Below, one piece after another: positions 23,960 to 35,263 of a stretch of DNA of 64,000 bases. Origin of the DNA: Paramacrobiotus metropolitanus (Eukaryota > Tardigrada > Eutardigrada > Parachela > Macrobiotidae); contig NW_026570334.1 in the NCBI RefSeq assembly GCF_019649055.1, forward strand, positions 372,001-436,000, written 5' to 3'. Under the pieces are notes generated by a model that worked only from the letters and a program-made list of their open reading frames with translations, ran no database searches and had not been told where the DNA came from. Made by a program: the position numbers and the translations under genes. The stretch's first letter is position 1. Each line of letters opens with the position of its first letter.

Positions 23960-24690
23960 AGAACCGATTTACGGTTGGGAATTTCTTTAAACTGTGTTAC
24001 ATTATTTATTGTGGCTTTTGCCACGGGTATCGGAAAGACTTTGCTCCCAGCTGGTACGATTTCATTTTTCGCTAGCTTTAATTCAATCGGTTCATTAACC
24101 TGTAATTCTCCCGTTGCCACGGGTATCGGGAAGCTATTTACTATTTCTGTGGTATGTAATGCCTGTATTACAGGAGGTGCCATTTCATCAAATATTCGCA
24201 CTTGCGGTTTTCCCGCTGGACGGTAGTCCAGATAGGTTAATTTGTTATTTTTCACGTTATACTGCACGTCCTGCAAAAAATCCTGGCCCAGTAATACCTG
24301 GACTTCATCTGTAGTCGGTTTAATATACACCGAGTGTACAGCTTCGAAATCTCGAATTTTGACGATTATACGGCATTAGTGAGTAACTAAAAACCCCCGT
24401 ACTCCGCCGATTCCGCGGATATGCAAGGCTTTTACTAAGGGTATTTTAGCTGAGTGGATTTCATTAGCAAATTCGCTTGAAATCAAGGATGTCTCGGCTC
24501 CGGTGTCAATCATTATCGGCGCTTCGCGCCCGTTTATAATTGCATTTATAATTAGCGGGTGTGCGCGTCTAGGTTTTTTGTAATTAATTACAGCAGTGCA
24601 GAAGTTAATAGTAGCATTGCTACTATCCGATGATTCATCGGGTTCAACGATACGCAATCCGTTGATTGTAACTATTTCGGTTTTGTCCGG
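23866..24690 (-). CDS. Ty3 retropepsin-type aspartic protease, with in-frame stop
   Basis: The frame contains the protease active-site motif 'MIDTGAETSLIS' and downstream 'LLGQDFLQDVQY', fitting the flap and the second half of a retropepsin. A TAA at 24378-24376 interrupts it between these parts; the same frame resumes at once and runs to 23866. It lies -1 relative to Gag. The stop may be a mutation or a readthrough point. Retropepsins cleave the element's polyproteins into mature parts. Confidence 0.75.
23953..23959 (-). promoter_or_regulatory. A AAA AAA heptamer at protease/spacer junction
   Basis: On the minus strand the protease frame reads CTA AAA AAA TCG, so the heptamer A AAA AAA sits in the phase of a classical -1 ribosomal frameshift site (X XXY YYZ). 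Shifting here enters the spacer ORF directly. An indel in the homopolymer, biological or from sequencing, is the plain alternative. Confidence 0.4.
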
Positions 24691-24725
24691 CGGTTTGGGC
24701 GGAATCGGGTCGGTAAAGCCGGAAT

Positions 24726-27242
24726 TTACCGCCCTTCCTCGTTTTCCTGATCGGCCACACCGAAGAACGGGTTATTATCCGGTAACTGTGATCCTGGCGT
24801 CGGGCGTACCCGATCTTCCACGGGGCCAGCACTCTGGCGGGAATTACTCCTCGGCCTTGCCGGCGAACTAGGCTCACTTCCTGATTGACTGCCGCTACGG
24901 CGCTGATAGAAATCGGCGGCATATCGCCGATTTCCAGTCTCTGGATCATGGTAGGCCAGGTAAGTTGGGTTTTAACATCGCAGTTTATCGCGAAACTGAC
25001 ATTCACGGAAGTAATGCCCGCACAAATCACAGTGCTGGCAATACTTCACCACTCGGTTGCCACGCAGAGTTTTCTGCAGGGCCGGTGACCGATCGGTCAC
25101 TTCCTGTATTCTATTAATGTTATTTGCCCATTGCTCCTTACGAGACGGCGCGCGGTTATCATCCTGATTGATTCGACTGTCATTACTCTCAGCTTTGCTG
25201 ATATTACTGCGAATATTATTATTATTATTGTTACGACTACCGTAACTCGGTTTTCCACTGTTTTTACTGCTTGGCCGCGGCGGGCTGGCCGCCGCCGCCG
25301 CGTAAGTCTTCGATTGTACTTGTACAGTTCGTACGGTCACTGCCTCGCTATCGCGGTCCTGTTTACGCCGGACGTTGCCGACTGGGATTACATATTTCTC
25401 AGGGTTATTTGACGATAAATAACGAATTATTTCCAGAAATTGTTCTGGTGTTAGCGGTCTCATTATCTCTATTTTATCGTGCAACTTCTCGTGGGTTTTC
25501 AACCCTTTTACAAGGAAGTTTACGACTTGTTCCGGTGATCCATTAAATCCTGCGCGATCGCGCAGTGTCATCATTGACTGATAATAGGTTTCCAGAGTCT
25601 CTTGACCTGGTTTGTAGGTACGGTTTGCCAATTCAGCGAGGGCATTTACTGCTCTTTTCGAATCGCCAAAACGGGCAATTAACTGTTTTTTCCATTCCTT
25701 ATAGGTCGTCGGCGGTGTTGTCGACGTTATCAATCCGTTATACCAAATAATGGCATCGTCTTTGAGGCAATACGCCAATTCGGTAATCTTTCTTTCATCG
25801 GTTACCCAACGATTTGCGGTTGCCGCATGCTCGAATTTGATAATAAAACTATCTATGTCCTCTTTACTACCATTGTAGTTGGGACGCGGTACGGGCTGTC
25901 GCATCACTTCGGCCAAATCCGATTTTCTAACAGGACTAACTGTCCTGCTTTGTACGATGCCTGCTCGTTGGATCTCTTCCCGCAAAACACTGCGGAGATA
26001 TTGCTGCTTATCAGCGCTCGGCATTTCCCGAGAGTTATTCTCGTTCATTGCCGAGGGCGTATGCTGTACACGGGATGATTCTGCTCCAGTATTACCGGCA
26101 TATGCCCTGCTGAGCGGTCGCTCGCCGTATTCCACGGCTTCCGGGTTCATTTGCCGGTCATACAATACTCGGTAATCTTTCGCTAAAGAATTAAATTTCC
26201 CAATAAGAGATTGGTGTGCCGTTTGGCTTTCGTGCAACATAGATTGCACGTTCTTCAGATCGGTCGTGCAATTAAAATTGTTGGTCTTTAATCGCTGATT
26301 TTCTTGCCACACTTGATCAAGCATGGTGTCCTTCTCAGCTAATTGCTGATTCATTTCGGAATTTCTGACACGAACTTCATCTACTTTCGCTTTTAACTCG
26401 GCAATCGCCGCATCCTTTTCGCCTATTACGGCCCGCAAGCCCAACACAATTTTCTCCATATTTTTAAAGGAGCTGTGGGCGTGCTGGTACTGATTTTTGT
26501 GGTGCTGGACTTCGTCCTCAGCTACTTCTAGCTTCCTCTGCAAATCTTTTATCAACACTTGGTTTGCCGAAATAGTTTCGGTCGCCTGTTTTAATTCCAC
26601 AATAGTGGAACCTGTTGCCGGCTTAGCCGCAGAATTCAGCAATTCATTTAGATTAGCAGTGTATGATTGCGTTTTACGCAATGTGGTAGGCACAACTGTT
26701 ACCGGTTCCTCCTCTTCGTCCGTCGTTGCGGACTTATTCAGCTCGCTTTCGCTCACTTGAGAAAACGACCCTGTCGTGGCCGTTGACTCTGTAGCACTTT
26801 CAGATCGTTCCGGCGCAGGCGCGCGTTCCTCTTCCCGATTATCGGGATTGACTTGTCTAACTTTATCTGGCGTTAGCGGCCTGAAAAACAACTGATCAGG
26901 CGGCTCCATTACTGGTGTATCAAGGAGATTATCTCCTTGATCCATTACGGTCGTTTTACGCGGCTTACGGGTTTTATCCTGGAGGACTTTGTGGGTAATT
27001 TCCACACCTGCCTCTTTCAGCTGATTTGCCTTACTACGGGTTACTTTGTCCGGTTGTGGAGCCCCGCTCGTACCAGCCTTTGCTGGGTCTTCGGTTATTC
27101 GATTTAACACTTTACTGGCCGACTTTAACACGTCCTCCACGCCTTGCTTCAGCCTATCAATGGCTGGTTGTTTTCTGGTCGGGGAGCGGTGTATCGGCAT
27201 TATGCCATCCGCTACGGTATTGTCGAACTCGAGAAATATCAA
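24726..27242 (-). CDS. gag: Ty3/gypsy Gag
   Basis: The frame from 27242 encodes 756 residues up to a TAA at 24974-24972. A disordered, acidic and S/T-rich N-terminus is followed by a long coiled coil (about residues 220-325), the retrotransposon Gag capsid region (about 465-625, with 'KQLIARFGD' and 'YYQSMMTLRDRAGF') and a CCHC zinc knuckle (C735, C738, H743, C748). The same frame continues after the TAA with P/S-rich coding-like sequence to a second stop at 24728-24726, so the first stop may be a mutation or a readthrough site. The long N-terminal coiled coil makes this Gag larger than usual. Function: capsid assembly and RNA packaging. Confidence 0.85.
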
Positions 27243-28187
27243 ATGATAGTAGTTATCGTCAAAATCTAAACTTATTTTTTTCTGTTATGCTACAGGACTG
27301 CTTTGCAGTTTTCGATTTTGTACAGTTAGAAGATTGGCCTGGGCGGCTATGAATGGCCTGCTCCACGCAATTCCATTAAGCTGCTCTGCAGCTATGCTTA
27401 CACAAAAGAGCGGCTATCACTGATAGAGATCAGCTGGTTCTTTGACATGACTTTTAAGCAAGACTGGGGAAATCCACTCTGTAGAGCCATCGCTCCGTTA
27501 TAAATAACCTTTACAAAAACAATTCGTGCGTTCGGCTAATAATCAAATAACATCCTAAAAGACAGAACAATCGTTCTCTTATAAGAGGATGTCATCCAGA
27601 TACACCACGACAATATCTGTCACGATAATTTTTACTATTCTGCCATCTACCACAATAGCCAAAACTTTCCTCATTTTTGTCACAATTTTGACTATACGGT
27701 ACTCAATTAATTGAAAACAATCGTTTTCTTCCTTCTCCGTTTTATCAAAACACTAATTTGTACTCTCTGGACAGAAATGATCCGTCCTTTTCAGGAATTA
27801 ATCCTATAAAATTCAAAATTATAGGCTTAGCGCCTACCACTTTGATGCGTAATCCGCGGTTCTTCTCCTTGCTGGCGGCCGCGTGCCTTCCGAACCAGCG
27901 ACGCTCCTTGCTTCTAGTGCTGTAGGGGATTCTCCTCCGCTAGCTGTCACTGATGAGCTGGGACCTCCACTGAAGGAGAGGAACTTCCGTGTCACGGCGT
28001 ATGTGATAGAACGCCGTTATCGAGTGCAAAAGTTAAACAAAATTAAGGGAATGACAGGGATCTTGAGGCATCTCCACCATCTCTTACACTGCGATACTAT
28101 GCACAACACTCTGACACTGCGATACTTATTTATTCAATTCCATCTGGCTGCTACAGGCTGATTTCATGACAATCAAATGAGGTCGAA
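27243..28187. other. Ty3 leader region and flank
   Basis: Upstream of Gag on the minus strand. No gene is seen. The segment 28096-28116 matches 13952-13972 exactly and could be the start of the 5' LTR; no primer-binding site could be assigned with confidence. Confidence 0.4.
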
Positions 28188-30411
28188 TCAGTGCTTAGAC
28201 AGGCGCTCAATTAAATTGTTAAACGATTTTAGTATAACTGACCCGGAAAGAATCTTCAAGTGGCGTTGTGTGGTATATTCAAAGCAAACGTTTTTGGTTA
28301 CTACAAGGTTAGCAATACTGAACATGCATGCAAGTTCAGTGAATGTGCTAAGAAAATCTACGTGCGCTTCAATGTTACTTGCAACCAAGATGACGCAACC
28401 ATCCAAAATTAGCATTCCCGGTTTAATTGTCGTGTAACTCGTGTTGAGTGGGCAAAGTACTGCTAGGAGCTGGTTTGTGGTTAGCTGCATGTTGGCCAGA
28501 CGAAATGTGTGCGGATACCGATTTATGCTGTTGATGGCTTTTTGAAAGCGATATTCCGTGGTCAGGCTTCCCGCATACCATACGTTCCCGGGAGCCGATA
28601 AAGAAAGGAACCCACTGTCGTCATCATTTCCCCGGCTAGCCTGATCCAGATAAACCTGGTTTTTGGCGTATTCATGGTTCAATACATTGTTCCATTTCTC
28701 GCACACCCTGCAGAGAACAGTTATTAATGGTAAATGCGGACTTAACGAGCAACCGGAAAACAGATATGTTCTCTTGCGATCGGCATGATGCAAAAAAAAT
28801 ATTGCACCGAAGTTGACCGAACCATTGAGGAATTACTGAATGAAATTATGAATGCCAACAATTTGTGCATATGTCCTGATTTAGTCCTGAAAGTCTGTAC
28901 GCACAAACCGTTTTCGCAAGCGTCCACAAAAATATATGGAGAGAGTTTCAGACGATACGATTAAGCATCAAAGAAGATTCCGAATATATATCCGTGTACG
29001 AAATTGACGTCATATGCCGGGCTCTTACTTTAAAACCTTAGTTTCGCTGTAATTCGGCAGTACAGTGAACGACGAAAGAATTGAGAATCGGCCAGAATTG
29101 TTTGCGGCACAAAACTAAGATACAAAATTAATAAATTTAATAAAACAATTATTTTTCTACGGGAGCACCTCCGATGCGCATATGCCGTCAGCAGAGAGTT
29201 GGAATAGAGAAGCGTTTGCTTGCGCAGTGTGCGGGAAAAACAATGCATCAAAGCACTTTTTTATTCCCACATTGTACGAAAGTACGTACCTGCGCAGACG
29301 TGTTTGAGTTACCGTGTCCACATGGCTAAATATTTCCACGAGAACGTTAAGTACCAACCCTTCACTAGTTATCGTGGCGTCTGTAATTTATTAACAAATA
29401 AGTATACGTTATTAACAAATAAGTATAATTTATGACAATATTGCTAATCATATCAGCAGTGCAGAAACTAATATTTTCATCCGCTGTACGGCCAGTACAT
29501 GGCAATATGCTACGCCTCCAAAACTTGGTTCCGTTCTGCATTGGGTTTTGTTAAATGCCTTCACACCGCTATTTACTGTGCTTTTTCATATTCTCACCGC
29601 TTTCAGCAGATATAAGGCGGGGTTTCTTCGGCAAGGACAATGACGCCCGGTTAACTTTGTCGATATCTTTGATTATCGCCCCGACAGTACTCCACCGCGG
29701 CGCGTTGTTCTGGGCCGCTGGCACCATGGCGTGCCACTCTTCATACGACAGCCTGTGGATTTCCGCCAGCGTGCTGATCGTCTTACTCCAGCACATCTCG
29801 TAGTTGTCGATACCCACGAGGATGACTTTATTTCTGCTTATTACCACACAGGCCATGTCGCTGTTAACCTGGCCAATGCAGCGGTTAAAAGAGGGATCAA
29901 AAAGGCGTTCCATGTACACCACACCGATATCCGCTTGTTCATATTCCATCTTCTGGAACGTCATAAACGTAACCGGTCGCCCAGGAAAAACATCCTGCAT
30001 CGAGGGTTCTCGGCAGCACTCATAACGAAATGTGCGGAAATGTGGTATCATCTGCCATTGCTTATTACCGTCCCGTTCAGTTTCCGCTGTCACCCAGATA
30101 TTGTTGCTCGGGTTCGCCATATCGGTTTTGTAGTTCTTCACGCGTTGCCATATAAACGGTCCGTTTTCAGCTCGACGTACCGCCGCGAATAAGCACACAG
30201 TGTGATGCTGTTCACCACATGCTTCGCTGCAGGGAGAGTAGTTTGGCAGAAAGACGCGATCGAACGGTATCCACTGCGCCGAATGTAAAGGAATATCGAA
30301 ATTAACCAGAAGGCTGGTCGTACTAACATCCTGTACTTGGCCCCACGCCCAGTAATTCCTCCAGTCTTTCACGATAACATTGTTATTCAGATTGATTATT
30401 AGAGGAGCCAT
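28188..30411 (-). CDS. F-box family paralogue B, three exons
   Basis: Exons 30411-29598, 29380-29290 and 28707-28188 join in phases 1 and 2 to 1425 nt (474 residues plus stop). The start is the ATG of 'MAPLIINLNNNVIVKD'; homology with A and C begins there. Exon 1 has 'YWAWGQVQDV', 'WIPFDRVFLP' and 'LFAAVRRAE'. Exon 2 is F-box-like ('LNVLVEIFSHVDTVTQTRLR'). Exon 3 begins 'RVCEKWNNVLNHEY' and carries 'VWYAG' and 'MLILDGC', shared with A and C. Donors are GTGAGA and GTACGT, acceptors TTACAG and CTGCAG. The introns are 217 and 582 bp. Likely an SCF substrate adaptor of unknown target. The codon at the position of exon 2's internal ATG in A is ACG here, which fits this exon being internal. Confidence 0.75.
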
Positions 30412-31384
30412 TCTGATGACCAGTCTGCAAGTCAAGCTGCCTTGCAAATTTCGAGGTGACAAACGGCAATATCGCTGGGTAAAAACACTTGGGGCTATAC
30501 AGCTGCGCTGCCTAGACCTAGGTTTTGCTGAAGACATCAAAATCATGCATCAGTGAACTGTGTTTGATGATTGGAATCGCTGTTTCATAGATGGAAGACA
30601 ACTCATTTAACTGTGAGTACAAAACTTATTGCAACAAGGCGCATCGCGTTAAATATTTTGATGCTAAATGCTACCAGCGAGGACTGTATATACAGAGTAC
30701 ATACTTCAAGTATACGCTGTACAAGGGTTTAAGGGCAGAGAAACCAGATAATAATCGTACCATAGCTGTCCTGCCCAAAGTTCTCCGTCGTAATAATTTG
30801 ACCCGCCTTTTGTCTTTTCGCATTCATTCTCTTCGTCTCTAATTTGTATTGTGCCAATTGGAACTCAATGGAGCCCAGACATATTGCTTGGATGACATTG
30901 TTCGAGTGATAAAGAAATTTTTATCTACAAGACACAGATAGGTGCAGCGTAACTGGCAAGAGAAAATAATCGCTGCTTGAAGACACCAACCACATGCCTA
31001 CACGTTCAAGAACGGACAAAAATTAAATTGTCCGTTAAAAGCCTAAAACTGTACACTTCTAGTGCAGTCTACTGTGCAGAGGAAGACAGAGACATGCTTA
31101 AATTTTTATTTTTTAGCGTTTTTGTAACAAATCTCGTCCTTTTTAGTACTCAGTTTGTACTTACATGACGATACTTATTAAAGGCTATTCACCAATTTTT
31201 ATTACAAAGTAGTGGTGTGCTGCGATTTGATCGATTTTTACTAAAATGGGTCAGTAATATTCTGTAGCCAGTGGTCAGCTTAAAGATTGTGATAATACGA
31301 TTACGATCCTATAAAGGTTGACGTATATTTTTGACGGGAAAACGTAGTATTAAGTATGAGTTTTATGGGAAAAATGAAAATCGG
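30412..31384. other. Intergenic, no gene seen
   Basis: Region upstream of paralogue B up to the solo LTR. No domain-bearing frame or RNA gene is recognised. Confidence 0.4.
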
Positions 31385-31388
31385 AAAA

Positions 31389-31691
31389 TGTAGGGTTTCG
31401 CCCTACAGACGGTATGTGCCCGTTGTGCGTTGTGTGCCCGTAGTTGATCGATATCACGCCGGGGATGCATGATCCCGGCGTGCTCTGTACATGTACGTGT
31501 ATTGATTTTCCCCGCTGACGTCCATAGACGTCAGCGGGATCTTTCCATTTTTACCGGCTCGCTCCTATAAAAGGGCGGCCGGCTCTGTTGTGTGGAGGCA
31601 GTGTAGACAGTGTGTTGTGTATAAAGCCCAGTAGAGTGCTGTGTTCCGTTCCCATAGAGCATATGCATAGGCGGGTGGGGCCAGCCCTACA
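31389..31691 (+). mobile_element. Solo LTR, about 303 bp
   Basis: Starts TGTAGGG and ends CCCTACA (7-bp terminal inverted repeats of the TG...CA type) and is flanked by 'aaaa' at 31385-31388 and 31692-31695, a possible 4-bp target duplication. Inside are a hairpin at 31389-31407, a perfect 12-bp-arm hairpin at 31511-31538 and a TATA box. No internal retroelement region adjoins it. It does not match the putative ends of the Ty3 element nearby. Confidence 0.7.
31566..31573 (+). promoter_or_regulatory. TATA box in solo LTR
   Basis: 'tataaaag' followed by GC-rich sequence, about 125 bp before the LTR end, a typical U3/R promoter position. Confidence 0.55.
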
Positions 31692-31852
31692 AAAAGTATT
31701 GCTACTGGTGTGATATCACTGATATTGTTAATTTTTAACAGATGCACAATAACGAAGCTAAGAGGACTATATAAATGCAGCTACAGAGTAATTGTTATAC
31801 CAACAAACGCCCGAGATGTAAAACTATAAACGAAAACCAAATAGCATAATTC

Positions 31853-34161
31853 TTAATATGGCAATGTCCTATACGCTTTGAATAAGTCGCTGATCCCCAG
31901 CACCGCCATTCGGCTCCATGTGCGCACATCTTCCGCTCGCAGATCCACTTCATCCCATGCTTTCGGTGAGCCGTTGGCGTGGAATCCGCTGAATCTACCA
32001 AAAATACAGTCAGATTGGTTGATGTGGTAAAACTACGCCTTTTTCACATAAATTTCAGCTAACGTGGTACACATAAAACGGTAGGTACAGGCATACTGTA
32101 ATACCTCGGTACCTTCTGGGGCCCATGGACTTCCCGTTTACTTTCATATTCTTTACAGGTTGACTCAAATGCAAGCGCAAGACGGCGTACCTTTTAGGAC
32201 AGTATACCCATATACGGAGATGGCCAAACATTTGTGTCGTGCGGCCATAGTACAGTTTTGGTCCAAAATTGCGTTAAGGCCGCAGGACATATTTGATTTT
32301 CCTTCGTGCTCATACATTTAAGAAAGACATCGCATATTTAGCCGAGAAAAGCGCCCGGACAACCAGGACATCCGGAAGTTATGGTCGATTCCGAATGCTG
32401 TAGGTGCTTTTTGGATGTAATACGAACACAACGTCATGCTATGCTTTGCCAATTGTTCGCCTGGCAAAGCTGAAGAACAGTTGCTGTTCGCTATATGTAC
32501 TTACATTGTCAGATAAATTCGGATCGTATCCCATTCAGCCGGATACGCCAAATTCCGCACCCATCGAGCATGTACAGCCGCGACCTTTGCATGTATGCCG
32601 TCGGTGATCGGCGGAACATTATTGTCCAAGCCCCACATAAATAGCCGCATCATGTGGTACTGACCACCGGTGCTGTGCAGAATGAGATGGGGAATGGTGA
32701 TTTCCAGTGTGTCAGCGGCGAGTACACCGACATGCTCCTCGAAAGTCAGACGTGTCATCCGCTCCTCTTCGTCAGAGGGCAAAGCAACTAAACTCTGAAT
32801 ATGTTCTTGACTGGAATAGAAGAACAGCTCAAACACGACACCGCAAAAGATTTCGCGCACTTTCCAATTGTACGGCGGCAGCACTCGCCGAAGACGGCTA
32901 TCTCCATCGCCATTGCGTGATGTAATTGATATTTTGCATCGGAATAGTCGTAAAGTATCGGGAATTCGTCATTACCAATAGTAAAGTCTGTAAGAATTAT
33001 TAACGGCACTTTGATTCACATGGCTTTTAGAAGGTTGCTCAAACAACCGCCGTAATCGAAGTTCTGCAGTATACTCTGTAGTGAGGCTTTTGGTCGATAA
33101 GCTGACCGCACGGCTCCAGAGAGACGCTGCTTTATAACTGTTGAAATTGTGGGATCTCTTGGCGTCTGAGCAGGTTTTCAAGTAGATGCTGATGTGTTCA
33201 GTTACCTATCGACTGGAGAAACACAAAATCCATAACGCACACATCCTGAATAAATAGACCTGGCAATTAACTAGGAAACGTGCACCGAAATTTTTCACTG
33301 CTGCACCGCAGCGCAGCTTCTACGATTACAAACATCGGTTATTACTCACAAATTCAATCTCTAGCAAAATTGCAATCTCTAGCAATTTACTGTTGCGCTG
33401 TTCCGCAAAAAGAAATCGACAGTTATGGTGTAGTATTTTTGGTAGGCAGTATAACAGTACTGTACAAAAATATCAAAAATTAAATAAGCGATAAAAAAAA
33501 TAATTATATACGCTAATTGCGCTGAGGCTATAAAGTTCAATAAATTCGTCCCTTAGTTTCATATCTTGTAGAAAAGTGTCGGAAAAGTGTCGGAAAAGTG
33601 CTTGATGATACGGAACTTGTCGGAAGCGTCGCGCAGAACCTCTTGTGCTCGGGCACAAGGAATAAAGTACTTTCGGAACACTAAACCGTCGCTGTGATAC
33701 AGAAGCGGTGGCTCGGCAAACGGTAGCTGCACGACAATTTGGCATCGATTCACCAGTTCCCTACGAGCACCAGGAGCCTCGTTACTGGCGTCGGGAATAT
33801 CGGCTTTGACGTAGTACATTGCCATTCCCATTGCGCCCCATACGCGTACACCACCTAATACAACGACGCGGCGAAAACGGAATGGACCGTCGTCATTATG
33901 AGGGAGAGCTGCAAAGACGGGTGCGACTCGACATTCTGCATCGGTCGGAAACGGCAAGGGCCACACACGCCTCGCGTGGATCCAGCTAGCTGCAACCTTT
34001 GTACATCCAAAGTGGATGAAGGCATAGTCCTCGGATATATCCTGAATCTGTCCCAGCCAGTACACACCGTCCTCGTTGCGGACAGCCACGGTATTCTGAT
34101 AGGTTATCTGGTTGCCATCCGCCAGCAGTCGCTCATACGGTGGCATCCGGCTTGAATCCAT
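31853..34161 (-). CDS. Diverged F-box family paralogue D, frame disrupted
   Basis: Proposed exons: 34161-33512, 33165-33020, 32897-32505 and 31994-31853. Exon 1 has the family block 'VYWLGQIQDI' and 'SWIHARRVWPLP'. It is interrupted by an 11-bp tandem duplication (33571-33592, unit gaaaagtgtcg). Without one unit the exon would be 639 nt, end in phase 0 at a weak GTATAT donor, and fit the following exons (146, 393 and 142 nt) to a 440-codon frame. Exon 2 is weakly F-box-like. Exon 3 ('VLPPYNWKVREIF', 'HSTGGQYHMMRLFMWGLD') and exon 4 ('VDLRAEDVRTWSRMAV') are well supported by a GTAAGT donor and matching phases. The C-terminal part differs from A-C. The exon 2 donor is uncertain (33019 GTGAAT or 32975 GTAATG). 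Confidence 0.55.
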
Positions 34162-35263
34162 AGTAACCCAAGCAAAAACCGTTGCACAGAGCAAAACTGG
34201 AAGGCTGGGTTGCTTGGAAAACTTGAAACTTTGGTATAGAATTATGAATGTACAGATTGTTGGCTTAAAAAGACGATTACCTTGCTGCCAAACCGCTACT
34301 ACGTCTTATCCGTTAAGTTCTGTGTTACTGGTGCCAAAAAAAGATAATATTCACGGAAATCGATACGCATGAAAATGTGGAATTAAGTGGTTGTCTTCAT
34401 AACAAAGGATGAACTACTAGAAAACCTGAAGCAGTGTAGTGTGATAATGTGGCATTCGCTAATGCCGGTAAAATTTTTCGCAACTTGTGTCATGCCTGCA
34501 ATCATATTTCACTGTGTGTGTATTGTGCAGGAAACACACTCTGTGTACGGCATTTCCCGTACAAGTTTCACAGCTGGCCAGGGCAAGTTTTTACAAAGCG
34601 GAATTGAGCGCATCTCTGATTTTCTTAGTACGTTAGGGTTAGGCTACTTCGAATCCGCTCGCAAACTGGCCACTTGCACTTTGCGGCTCAGCAAATTGGT
34701 AACTCAACGAACAGAACGGTATCAAATCAACAGCTACGTTACCCGCCACAATGGTGGTTAATGTTTGGTTAGCTGGCTGATCCGCACAATGTGCGATTGT
34801 GCGGATCAGGCAAGAACCAACGGACCACCACCCGCCCACGTGGCGCGCTGCTTAACCTGCTGATGACTTAATATCGTGTGTTGTGTGCTGAACCGTAATG
34901 TGTTGACCAATTTGCGAGCGGAATTTGTTCGTGCAATTTAATTTTGCAATCGTATTTTTCTGTTGAACACTAAAATTTACAAAAACCATGGAATCGGTTT
35001 TAGCTTAAAGCCAGAAAATAAATTCAACAGCGATCTGGAGAAGAGCCCGGTGATCATCGCACTTTATGGAAAAAAGACCGGAACAACAGGTACTGTAACA
35101 ACAACATTGTTACGTTGATAGACAACGAACGTTATGTCAAGATAGCTTAGCAATAAATAACATACGCGTTATTTCAAGCACGGCATTGCATTTTTGTCGC
35201 TACATTCCGAACAGACTATTCGAGCTTCGAGGTAATACGTCTGTCACTGGTTAATTAAAGACC
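34162..35263. other. Intergenic, one hairpin
   Basis: No supported gene; a 124-codon plus-strand frame at 34387-34761 has no recognisable domain. A perfect hairpin with 14-bp arms (34777-34790 and 34796-34809) and a 5-nt loop lies here. Confidence 0.4.

Larger units (their letters stand above)
13610..28116 (-). mobile_element. Very large Ty3/gypsy retrotransposon with extra ORFs
   Basis: On the minus strand the order is Gag (27242), protease, a coiled-coil spacer ORF, Pol (RT, RNase H, integrase), then five ORFs down to 14521. The extra ORFs share the element's codon style and are closely packed, so they look like element genes, not host genes. Tentative ends rest on a 21-nt identical string, at 28096-28116 and again at 13952-13972. 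Read on the minus strand it begins TGTCAGAGTG and could mark the start of each LTR. Similarity beyond it is weak, so the LTR pair and the outer limits are uncertain. The copy has several defects: in-frame stops in Gag and protease, frame breaks, and a substituted integrase catalytic residue. No Env-like membrane protein is seen. Confidence 0.8.

Noticed and set aside
33473-33745. Independent 90-codon gene overlapping paralogue D
   Set aside because: Its second half is better explained as the continuation of D exon 1 after the 11-bp duplication.
34628-34645. Telomere-like 'ttagggttagg'
   Set aside because: Less than two repeat units in unique sequence; chance occurrence is likely.
34387-34761. 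124-codon plus-strand frame
   Set aside because: No recognisable domain, no splice support and no neighbouring homologue.
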